A stretch of 6,878 bases of DNA, taken from the NCBI GenBank assembly GCA_001800495.1, contig MGVM01000099.1, positions 4,300 to 11,177 on the forward strand, written 5' to 3'. The position numbers were made by a program, and so were the translations under genes. Under the pieces are notes generated by a model, which saw only the letters and a program-made list of their open reading frames with translations, did no database searches and was not told the DNA's origin. This DNA is from Elusimicrobia bacterium RIFOXYB2_FULL_48_7. GTDB lineage: Bacteria > Elusimicrobiota > Endomicrobiia > CG1-02-37-114 > XYA2-FULL-39-19. Positions 1-6,211 of the stretch are shown here, in pieces (positions within the stretch are counted from its first letter, which is position 1; the number at the start of each line of letters is the position of its first letter).

Positions 1-8
1 AATTCATT

Positions 9-545
9 ATGACAGACTTTTTAGAACTCGCCGCCAAACGCTTCAGCGCAAGGAACTACCTGGATAAACCCGTAGAAAAAGAAAAACTCGGCCTTTGCCT
101 TGAGGCGGCCCGGCTCGCGCCGTCAGCGTGCAATTCCCAGCCGTGGGAATTCATTGTAGTCAACAATCCTGAACTCAAGAACAGGCTTGCCGCCGTAATT
201 TTTTCCGGGATTTACCAGACAAATAGATTCGCCGCGAAAGCTCCGGTCCTTGTGCTTGTTGCCTCCGACAAGGGCTCCATTATCTCAAAAACAGGAGCTT
301 TTATCCGCGACACGAAGTTTTACCTGGTTGACATAGGGATTGCCGCGGAACATTTCATACTTCAGGCGGCCGAACTGGGGTTGGGAACATGCTGGCTTGG
401 CTGGTTCAACGAACAGGCAGCGAAAAAAATACTCGGAATTCCTAAAAACAAAAGAGTTGATATAGTGATATCAGTAGGCTACACGGACAAAATCCCTCCG
501 GAAAAAACCAGGAAATCAATCCAAGAAATGTCTAAATTTGTTTAG
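9..545 (+). CDS. Nitroreductase family protein (FMN-dependent oxidoreductase)
   Basis: Small cytoplasmic flavoprotein of 178 residues, within the usual size of single-domain nitroreductases. The N-terminal KRFSARNY (residues 10-17) matches the family's phosphate-binding R-x-S-x-R motif for FMN. APSACNSQPWEF (38-48) matches the conserved A-P-S-x-x-N-x-Q-P-W segment that contacts the flavin. The segment DIGIAAEHFILQAAELGLGT (108-127) followed by CWLGWF is the conserved central helix and FMN-contacting turn. The C-terminus has the family's late strand (VDIVISVGY). Such enzymes transfer electrons from NAD(P)H through FMN to nitroaromatics, quinones or other acceptors; the real substrate cannot be read from sequence. 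The ATG at 9 puts the RFSARNY motif at the usual distance from the N-terminus. Only 8 bases lie upstream, so promoter and ribosome binding site cannot be judged. The stop codon is 2 bp from the stop of the convergent gene. Family assignment is firm, subfamily is not. Confidence 0.93.
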   Translation: MTDFLELAAKRFSARNYLDKPVEKEKLGLCLEAARLAPSACNSQPWEFIVVNNPELKNRLAAVIFSGIYQTNRFAAKAPVLVLVASDKGSIISKTGAFIRDTKFYLVDIGIAAEHFILQAAELGLGTCWLGWFNEQAAKKILGIPKNKRVDIVISVGYTDKIPPEKTRKSIQEMSKFV

Positions 546-547
546 AA

Positions 548-2839
548 TTATCTAGCCGCGGCTTTTTTTGGCGTGTTTGGCGCGCGTTGCGCGCGTTGCG
601 CGCCTTGCGCGCCTTTTGCGGGTTTCGAGAGGTTGCTGATCAATTCGGCAAGAGCTTCCTTGACTTTTTTATTCTTTTCCCTTTTAAGCATCGGTTTCAG
701 CGAAGAAAGTATTCTTTTGTCGCCTATCTTGTTAAGCGCGTCGATTGCGGCCAGCCGCAGGTCAGTGTCTTTTTCGTAGAGACAGGTCACCACCGAGTTC
801 ATTGCTGACTTTTCGCCGGCATCCCCGACAATCGCGAGGAGTTCAATCTTTACAAGTTTTTCGCCCATCCTTATTTCATAAAGAATCTTGTCCATTGTAA
901 GCTCGCACATCTGTCTCTTTACCTGGATTCTTGCTGAATCCCTGACTTCCGGGTCCGGGTCTGCCAACAATTCCATTGAAGGGCCTATAAACTTCACCCC
1001 CCCTATCTTGCACAGCGCGCTCAGGGCTGCTATCCTTACATTCGGGGAAGGGTCCTTAAGCGCCCCGCGCAGCGGAGCCACCACCGTTGAATTATTGAAC
1101 TTGCGCAGGGCTTCGCATGCCGCAACCCTCACGGTTTCATCGCTGTCATTGAGCATCTGTACTATGTATTCCAATGAGGCCAGGTCGCTTTTCTCTCCAA
1201 GCGCCTGCGCCGCACTTATCCTTATGACCGGGTTGGGATGTTTCAGGGCTTCCCTGATTTTCGGCACGCTGGTACTGTCACCCACGCGGCATAACGCAAT
1301 TATGATGCTTGACTTCATCTGTATGTCCTTTTCCCGGTCAAACATTTTCACGAAAATCGGCGCCAGTTTCGGGTCGCCTATTTCGCTCAATCGTTCAATG
1401 GCTGCTTTTTTCACGTATATATTGCCGCTGCCCAGCGCTCTTTTCAAGAGGGTTATGTCATAAACCTTGCTGAATTGTTCTGTAGCGGCGGCCATGTCTT
1501 TCGAGCGTGATGACAACTGGGCAAGCTTGATATAACTCCATCCGAACGTGACTGTAAAATAGGCTGTTGCCGAAATGATTGCCGCTATCAGTATGACCGC
1601 GCCGCCTTTGAACATGGTCTTCGTGAGGATGCTCGTCTCGATCTTGGGCATGGCGTCGTCTTCGGGTTTTCTTTCGCCCGGGGCGCCGTTAATATCGCAT
1701 AGTTTCTGGTAAATCAGGTAATAAAAAATAAGCCCCAGCAAGCCGACAAGTATATTGCCCGCTTGCGAAACGATTGGGCCGACAATGGGAATCTTTCCGA
1801 TAAGCCCTATGGCTATCATCCATAGCCATGCCACCACGACGAACCAGCCATAGCGCCCGTTTATGGCCCAGAAAAAACCCTTAGTAAGTTTTCTGGATCG
1901 TTTGAAAGCTTCGACAAAGTGCGTGTTTTCCAGGATTATGCTTGAAAAAACAAACAAGTACCAAACGCCAAACAGGATTCCCGGGATTATCAGCATCACA
2001 AATCCCAGGCACACTAGCGCGATATAAAGGATCCCTATAATCATAGCGGGAACCATCTTAATGGTGCCTTGCAGCAGAATACTGCCAAACGGCGTGTTCT
2101 TATCCTTGTCCACGCTGTCTATGGCGATTAATGTTGTCGCCATAGTCCAGTAAACGCTCAGGAAGTATACAAACCCGCCTGTCAGGAAAATGGAAAGGGA
2201 ATTCTTGAAAAACTGAATCATTTCATTCACAAGTTTATCGTCCGGGGTATTGGCCGACGCTATCATTTTCTGCAGGAGTTCCCCGCCTCCGGCAATAAAA
2301 AATACCCCAAAAATAATGATGAACTGGATAGCCGTGCCCAGCGCGTAAGTTCCGAACAAGGTCCAGAAACCTTTTTCAAGCAGTTTGAACATGGTGCTGT
2401 AAAGGAGCCTGAACTTCGGCAGCTGCTTCCACTCTTTTGAAAATTTTGACCATCCCGGGGCTTTCTTGGTTTTGGCGCACTCAACGCAGACCATCTCATT
2501 TTCCATTTGCACCAGGCATTCCTTGCAAAAATCACTGCCGCAGATGGCACAGTATTTTTCAGCGGGCCTGTCAGGGTGCGTCTTGCAGACGACCTTGTGC
2601 ATGAAGCCCGAAACAGGCAAAGGTGGAATTATGGGGTCCGAATTAATGCTCTTGGGCGCTTGCGCGGGGGCAGGTGCTGACGGCTGATTGGGCACTACTA
2701 CTGACGGCGGTATAAACGACGGGGCTTGCTCCCTCGGGGTTTCAGCGGGAACTTCCTTTTTGGGCTCCAGGTTTTCAAAGCAAATCTGGCAAAAAGACGA
2801 GCCGCCTGAATTTTCAAAACCGCATCTTGGGCATTTCAT
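548..2839 (-). CDS. Zinc-ribbon / B-box / multi-pass membrane / HEAT-repeat protein
   Basis: A 763-residue multidomain protein that I do not recognise as a named family. Visible in order: a zinc ribbon with C3-x2-C6 and C17-x2-C20; a proline/alanine-rich linker (about 27-75); a B-box-like zinc finger with C85, H88, C97, C100, C105, C108, C118 and C121; a membrane region with hydrophobic segments near 158-183, 213-239, 262-282, 283-303, 328-350, 355-378 and 409-432; and HEAT repeats from about 460 to 735, with recurring 'D-P-x-x-x-V-R-x-x-A-x-x-A-L' signatures (540-550, 567-579, 598-611, 629-641, 691-703). The stretch IPGILFGVWYLF (285-296) followed by EAFKRSRKLTKG (310-321) resembles membrane domains of the DUF975/glycerophosphodiesterase-membrane type. 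If the zinc fingers are cytoplasmic, seven spans would place the HEAT array outside the membrane; this is inference. The tail (743-753) is a G/R-A-Q tandem repeat. The start is supported by the zinc ribbon beginning at residue 3 and a weak GGAAG at 2851-2847. A scaffolding or protein-binding role is likely, function unknown. Confidence 0.9.
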   Translation of the reverse strand: MKCPRCGFENSGGSSFCQICFENLEPKKEVPAETPREQAPSFIPPSVVVPNQPSAPAPAQAPKSINSDPIIPPLPVSGFMHKVVCKTHPDRPAEKYCAICGSDFCKECLVQMENEMVCVECAKTKKAPGWSKFSKEWKQLPKFRLLYSTMFKLLEKGFWTLFGTYALGTAIQFIIIFGVFFIAGGGELLQKMIASANTPDDKLVNEMIQFFKNSLSIFLTGGFVYFLSVYWTMATTLIAIDSVDKDKNTPFGSILLQGTIKMVPAMIIGILYIALVCLGFVMLIIPGILFGVWYLFVFSSIILENTHFVEAFKRSRKLTKGFFWAINGRYGWFVVVAWLWMIAIGLIGKIPIVGPIVSQAGNILVGLLGLIFYYLIYQKLCDINGAPGERKPEDDAMPKIETSILTKTMFKGGAVILIAAIISATAYFTVTFGWSYIKLAQLSSRSKDMAAATEQFSKVYDITLLKRALGSGNIYVKKAAIERLSEIGDPKLAPIFVKMFDREKDIQMKSSIIIALCRVGDSTSVPKIREALKHPNPVIRISAAQALGEKSDLASLEYIVQMLNDSDETVRVAACEALRKFNNSTVVAPLRGALKDPSPNVRIAALSALCKIGGVKFIGPSMELLADPDPEVRDSARIQVKRQMCELTMDKILYEIRMGEKLVKIELLAIVGDAGEKSAMNSVVTCLYEKDTDLRLAAIDALNKIGDKRILSSLKPMLKREKNKKVKEALAELISNLSKPAKGAQGAQRAQRAPNTPKKAAAR
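579..613 (-). repeat. In-frame 9-bp tandem repeat (GGC/CGC GCG CAA) in the HEAT protein tail
   Basis: Read on the minus strand, codons GGC-GCG-CAA, GGC-GCG-CAA, CGC-GCG-CAA and CGC-GCG-CCA follow one another: four units of 9 bp, the last degenerate. They encode GAQ-GAQ-RAQ-RAP (residues 743-754), just after the last HEAT repeat and before a lysine/alanine-rich end. The same unit in the same codon phase occurs at 5713-5739 in mfd. It lies in a non-conserved tail, so it is unlikely to affect the folded domains. Confidence 0.85.
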
Positions 2840-2867
2840 GCTTTTTCTTCCGGGGAGAAAAATAAAA

Positions 2868-2940
2868 TGAGCCTGGCGCGGGTCGAACGCGCGACAACTT
2901 GATTAAAAGTCAAGTGCTCTACCAACTGAGCTACAGGCCC
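2868..2940 (-). tRNA. tRNA-Lys (anticodon TTT)
   Basis: Read on the minus strand, 73 nt fold into a complete cloverleaf. The acceptor stem GGGCCTG pairs with CAGGCTC (one G-T pair), and the D-arm GCTC...GAGC has an AGTTGGTA loop. The anticodon stem is CTTGA/TCAAG with loop CTTTTAA, placing the anticodon TTT at 2907-2905. A 5-nt variable region follows, then a T-arm GCGCG/CGCGC with loop TTCGACC. The discriminator base is A at 2868. The 3' CCA is not encoded, so it must be added by a nucleotidyltransferase. The gene lies 28 bp upstream of the zinc-finger/HEAT gene on the same strand with no clear terminator between, only a T-rich trailer, so processing from a shared transcript is possible. Confidence 0.97.
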
Positions 2941-2965
2941 GTAATTATTTTTATTTGCGCGTATT

Positions 2966-2993
2966 ATTATACAATATTTTTTCCGATTGTCAA
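2966..2993 (-). promoter_or_regulatory. Consensus sigma70-type promoter for tRNA-Lys
   Basis: On the minus strand a perfect -35 box TTGACA (2993-2988) and a perfect -10 box TATAAT (2971-2966) are separated by 16 bp. Transcription would begin near 2959, giving a tRNA 5' leader of about 20 nt. The GC-rich stretch ACGCGC near the predicted start resembles the discriminators of growth-rate-controlled stable RNA promoters, which is suggestive only. The same promoter could serve the downstream zinc-finger/HEAT gene by read-through. Confidence 0.82.
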
Positions 2994-3008
2994 AGCCGAG
3001 CTGGGCGA

Positions 3009-3058
3009 GGTCCCCAAATTGCTACCTTGCATAATTTGGGGGCAAGGACCGGGTTTTT
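3009..3058 (+). terminator. Inverted repeat with T-run, terminator-like, in the divergent intergenic region
   Basis: CCCCAAATT (3012-3020) is exactly complementary to AATTTGGGG (3033-3041), with a 12-nt loop. GGTCC (3009-3013) and GGACC (3046-3050) can form an alternative outer stem. TTTTT follows at 3054-3058. On the plus strand this resembles an intrinsic terminator, though GGG separates the stem from the T-run. It lies 2 bp before the -35 box of the mfd promoter. No plus-strand gene ends nearby, so its role is unclear: it could stop upstream read-through into mfd, end a short unannotated transcript, or act in a longer mfd leader. Confidence 0.45.
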
Positions 3059-3060
3059 AA

Positions 3061-3089
3061 TTGACATTCATGGTAATTTATTATATTTT
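3061..3089 (+). promoter_or_regulatory. Probable sigma70-type promoter of mfd
   Basis: A perfect -35 box TTGACA lies at 3061-3066. Two overlapping -10 candidates follow: TATATT (3082-3087, 15-bp spacer, five of six consensus bases) and TATTTT (3084-3089, 17-bp spacer, four of six). Either puts the transcription start at about 3094-3097, at or next to the ATG of mfd at 3097. That implies a leaderless or nearly leaderless transcript, in keeping with the absence of a Shine-Dalgarno sequence before that ATG. Confidence 0.6.
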
Positions 3090-3096
3090 TATCCCC

Positions 3097-6000
3097 ATGA
3101 ACATTTCCGGGCTGCCAACTGACGGCGCTAAGGCGTATTACCTCTTCGAGGCCCTTTTCCTTAAAGGCAAACCATGCCTGTGCATCCTGAACGATGATGA
3201 AGACATAGACATTTTCACCGATAACCTTTCCGCCATAGGTTCCTGGCTGAAAGTATCGCCCGGAATACTGCCTTTCCCGCAGGAAAACTCAAAAAGGATC
3301 TCCACGATTTTCTCCCTCGTAAACAGTGATGCAAAAACGCCGTTTTTTCTGCTTTCCAGCGCGGCGGCGGTTTCCAGGGGGACGGTTTCACCTGCCAATT
3401 TCAGCGTCCTGTGTTTAAAAACAGGGGATATACTTCCCAGAGAAAAAATAATTGATTTCCTGGCCAACACAGGTTACACCCGGGAGGATTTTGTCAGTGA
3501 TATCTGCCAGTTTTCCGTACGGGGGGAAATCATAGACATCTGGCCTCCGCAAAGCGCATGGCCCTGCCGCGTCGTTTTTATGGATAATGAGATTGAGCAG
3601 TTGAGGGAATTTGACGTTGAAACCCAGCGCTCAAAGAACATAATCACAAAATGTTCCATCCTGCCCGCGTCCGAAAAGATGGACGCGTCAGAGAACGCGC
3701 ATTCATTGAAGGAATTCCTTCCGGCTGACACGGTTATTTTCATCGATGAAAATATCGCGCAGGAAACTCTGCCAGCCTGGATAAAGGATTTCCCTGCCAT
3801 TGAACTAGAGCCTCTCTCCGGAACAAGCCTGGACTTTTTCCCGAACACAAGCTGCCGGGGCAACATCAATCTTTTTTTAGGGCAGCTCAAGGAATTGCGC
3901 AAGGACGGCTTTCAAACAACTGTTTTCTGCGCAAACCTGGGCGAAGAAGAGCGCCTGCTTGAGATTCTTGAAGAAAACAAAGCGGAGCCCCCGGCTTTTT
4001 TCATAGCGCCGCTCACGCAGGGTTTTTACAACCCTCAAATGAAACTCGCGCTTATCACCTACAATGAGATTTTCGGGCGTTATGACAGGCCTGCGCGGCT
4101 TCCAAAATTCAAGACCGGCAAGCCCCTGGACGCCCTGTGGGAAATTACCGCCGGTGATTACGTGGTCCATGAAAAGCGCGGCATCGGCAAGTACCGCGGC
4201 CTCAAACCCATAAATACCGGTGAAAACATCTCCGAATACCTTTTCCTTGAGTACCGCGGAGGCGACAAGCTGTTTGTACCGCTGAACGATTTCCACAAAG
4301 TCCAAAAATACATCGGGGTGGAAGGACGCAGGCCCCGGCTCTATTCCCTGGACAACATAAGTTGGGAACACGCCAAGGAACGCGCCAAAAAAAGCGCATC
4401 TGACATCGCGAAACACCTATATGACCTTTACACCGCGCGCAAAAGTTTGCCTGGGCACATGTTCCCGGCGGATAACGAGTTCGAGAAAGTGCTCGCGGAT
4501 TCCTTCATTTACAACGAAACCCCGGACCAAGCTCGCGCCATTGAGGAAGTAAAAAAAGACATGGAAAGTCCGCATCCCATGGACCGCGTGGTGCTGGGCG
4601 ACGTTGGTTTCGGCAAGACAGAGGTGGCCCTGCGCGCGGCTTTCAAGGCAACCCTTGATGCCAGGCAGGCGGGCCTTGTCGCCCCCACTACGGTGCTTGC
4701 CGAGCAGCATTATAATGTGTTTACGGAACGGCTGAAATCTTTCCCGGTAAAAATAGCCCTTATGACCCGATTCCAGACAAAAAAGGAACAGAAAGAAACC
4801 CTTGACGCTTTGAAAAAAGGGCTCGTTGACATTGTCATCGGCACACACCGGCTTATACAGAAGGACGTGGTGTTCAAGGACCTCGGCCTGCTGATAGTGG
4901 ACGAGGAACACCGTTTCGGCGTCAAGCAGAAAGAGCATATAAAGATGATGAAGAAAAATGTAGACGTGCTTTCGCTGACCGCAACGCCCATACCACGCAC
5001 GCTGTCTATGTCGCTTTCCGGGATAAAGGACCTGTCGGTGATAGAATCGCCCCCGGAAGGCCGGCTTCCCGTCGACACCTACATCGGCACGCATGACGAC
5101 GGCGTGATCAAAAAAGCGATCCTTGCCGAGCTCAACCGCAGCGGGCAGGTATTCTACGTGCATAATTACATCCACAGCATTTATGCCCGCAAGAACTACC
5201 TGGAAAAACTCGTGCCGGGCGCCCGCGTCGCCATTCTGCACGGAAAAATGCATTCCTCGGAAATAGAAAAAACCATGTGGGAGTTCACCCGTAAAATGTA
5301 CGACTGCCTGGTGGCCACCACCATCATCGAGGCCGGCATAGACCTGCCCAATGTCAACACCATGATCATAGAGCAGGCGGAAGAATTCGGGCTCTCGCAA
5401 TTGTACCAGCTGCGCGGCAGGATAGGCAGAAGCCGCACCAAGGCGTACTGCTACCTTTTCTATTCAAAAGGCGAGCTGACGGAAGACGCCAAAAAACGCC
5501 TTCAGGCGCTCAATGAATTCATGAAACTCGGCTCCGGCTTCAAACTGGCGCTCAGGGACATGGAAATCCGCGGGGCGGGCGAAATACTGGGCGACAAACA
5601 GCACGGCTTCGTGCAGGACGTTGGCCTGGACATGTACTGCAAGTTCATATCTGATGAAATGAGCAGTTTAAGGGGCGAAACCCCGGACGCGCGGGGAACG
5701 AACAGCCTGCAGGGCGCGCAAAGCGCGCAAAGCGCGAAGGAAGCAAGATTCCCCGTAATCGACCTTAACATGAGCGCGTTCATCCCGGGGGATTACATCA
5801 CACAGGACGACATACGCATAAGTTACTACCGCAGGTTCATGGCTGTTGAGAATCGCGCAGAACTTGATATAATGTTAACAGAGCTTGTTGACCGCTTCGG
5901 GAAGCCGCCCGGGCCGCTGGCGAACCTTGTGGACGTGATTGAGCTGCGCCTGGCGCTCAAAAAACTTGACATCTGCCTGCTGAAAGAACAGAACAAATAC

Positions 6001-6186
6001 ATCGACGTCCATTTTTACGAAAACAATATCCCGCCTGAAACTGTAGACCGGCTTTACAAAAATTACGGCGCCATAATCGAATTCTGCGCTTTCGGTTTCA
6101 AAATAAAAAAGAAAGCCGCGATAGCTGATGGGCGCCCAGTTATAGGATTTTTAAAGGAATTTTTTGAGGAACTTCAAATACGCTGA
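3097..6186 (+). CDS. mfd: Transcription-repair coupling factor Mfd
   Basis: ATP-dependent DNA translocase that removes RNA polymerase stalled at lesions and recruits UvrA for nucleotide excision repair. Residue numbers are from the ATG at 3097 (1029 aa). The UvrB-like N-terminal module includes RGEIIDIWPP, then VFMDNEIEQLREFDVETQRS. The polymerase-interacting CarD-like domain starts at about 353 (GDYVVHEKRGIGKYRGL). The helicase core follows with ETPDQ, Walker A GDVGFGKT (501-508), DEEH (602-605), TATPIPRT (628-635), TTIIEAGIDLPN and QLRGRIGRS (771-779). The C-terminal TRCF domain is recognisable by FIPGDYI and ELVDRFG. About 353 residues precede the CarD-like domain, against roughly 470 in E. 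coli Mfd, so the N-terminal part is compact. A 9-bp tandem repeat encodes GAQSAQSAK (873-881) in the variable linker before the C-terminal domain. An in-frame TTG at 3061 is rejected as start because it is the -35 box; the family-like sequence begins at ISGLPTDGAKA, right after the ATG at 3097. Identification is certain. Confidence 0.97.
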   Translation: MNISGLPTDGAKAYYLFEALFLKGKPCLCILNDDEDIDIFTDNLSAIGSWLKVSPGILPFPQENSKRISTIFSLVNSDAKTPFFLLSSAAAVSRGTVSPANFSVLCLKTGDILPREKIIDFLANTGYTREDFVSDICQFSVRGEIIDIWPPQSAWPCRVVFMDNEIEQLREFDVETQRSKNIITKCSILPASEKMDASENAHSLKEFLPADTVIFIDENIAQETLPAWIKDFPAIELEPLSGTSLDFFPNTSCRGNINLFLGQLKELRKDGFQTTVFCANLGEEERLLEILEENKAEPPAFFIAPLTQGFYNPQMKLALITYNEIFGRYDRPARLPKFKTGKPLDALWEITAGDYVVHEKRGIGKYRGLKPINTGENISEYLFLEYRGGDKLFVPLNDFHKVQKYIGVEGRRPRLYSLDNISWEHAKERAKKSASDIAKHLYDLYTARKSLPGHMFPADNEFEKVLADSFIYNETPDQARAIEEVKKDMESPHPMDRVVLGDVGFGKTEVALRAAFKATLDARQAGLVAPTTVLAEQHYNVFTERLKSFPVKIALMTRFQTKKEQKETLDALKKGLVDIVIGTHRLIQKDVVFKDLGLLIVDEEHRFGVKQKEHIKMMKKNVDVLSLTATPIPRTLSMSLSGIKDLSVIESPPEGRLPVDTYIGTHDDGVIKKAILAELNRSGQVFYVHNYIHSIYARKNYLEKLVPGARVAILHGKMHSSEIEKTMWEFTRKMYDCLVATTIIEAGIDLPNVNTMIIEQAEEFGLSQLYQLRGRIGRSRTKAYCYLFYSKGELTEDAKKRLQALNEFMKLGSGFKLALRDMEIRGAGEILGDKQHGFVQDVGLDMYCKFISDEMSSLRGETPDARGTNSLQGAQSAQSAKEARFPVIDLNMSAFIPGDYITQDDIRISYYRRFMAVENRAELDIMLTELVDRFGKPPGPLANLVDVIELRLALKKLDICLLKEQNKYIDVHFYENNIPPETVDRLYKNYGAIIEFCAFGFKIKKKAAIADGRPVIGFLKEFFEELQIR
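5713..5739 (+). repeat. In-frame 9-bp tandem repeat (GGC/AGC GCG CAA) in mfd
   Basis: Three units, GGC-GCG-CAA, AGC-GCG-CAA and AGC-GCG-AAG, encode GAQ-SAQ-SAK in the linker between the helicase core and the C-terminal domain of Mfd. The unit and its codon phase are the same as in the tail of the zinc-finger/HEAT gene (579-613), although the two genes are unrelated. The array lies between GGGGAA (5693-5698) and TTCCCC (5749-5754), a 6-bp inverted repeat that may be chance. Confidence 0.8.
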
Positions 6187-6211
6187 TACGCGTACGCGGG
6201 CAACTACGTTT

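Noticed and set aside
554..569. Palindrome AGCCGCGGCT followed by seven T as terminator of the nitroreductase gene
   Set aside because: With a minimal 4-nt loop the stem has only 3 bp, and the bases encode the KKAAAR end of the convergent protein. It may help termination but cannot be supported.
888..1463. Plus-strand open frame of 191 codons opposite the HEAT repeats
   Set aside because: It is the complement of a well-supported repeat-containing gene; the serine/leucine-rich product has no recognisable motif.
3012..3047. H-type pseudoknot from the two overlapping pairings in the intergenic hairpin
   Set aside because: The second stem's 3' strand directly follows the first stem's 3' strand, leaving no nucleotides to cross a 9-bp helix; the pairings are more likely mutually exclusive.
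2840..3060. tRNA-Lys as an integration site for a mobile element
   Set aside because: No integrase gene, no direct repeat of the tRNA 3' end and no composition change are visible within the window.
3061..3096. In-frame TTG start of mfd giving 12 extra N-terminal residues
   Set aside because: The TTG belongs to a perfect TTGACA -35 box, the extra codons are promoter A+T-rich sequence, and family-like Mfd sequence begins just after the ATG at 3097.
4417..5400. Long antisense open frame (327 codons, minus strand) inside mfd
   Set aside because: It mirrors the helicase core of a certain gene; its product is rich in His/Phe/Val as expected from the complement of GC-biased codons and shows no domain.
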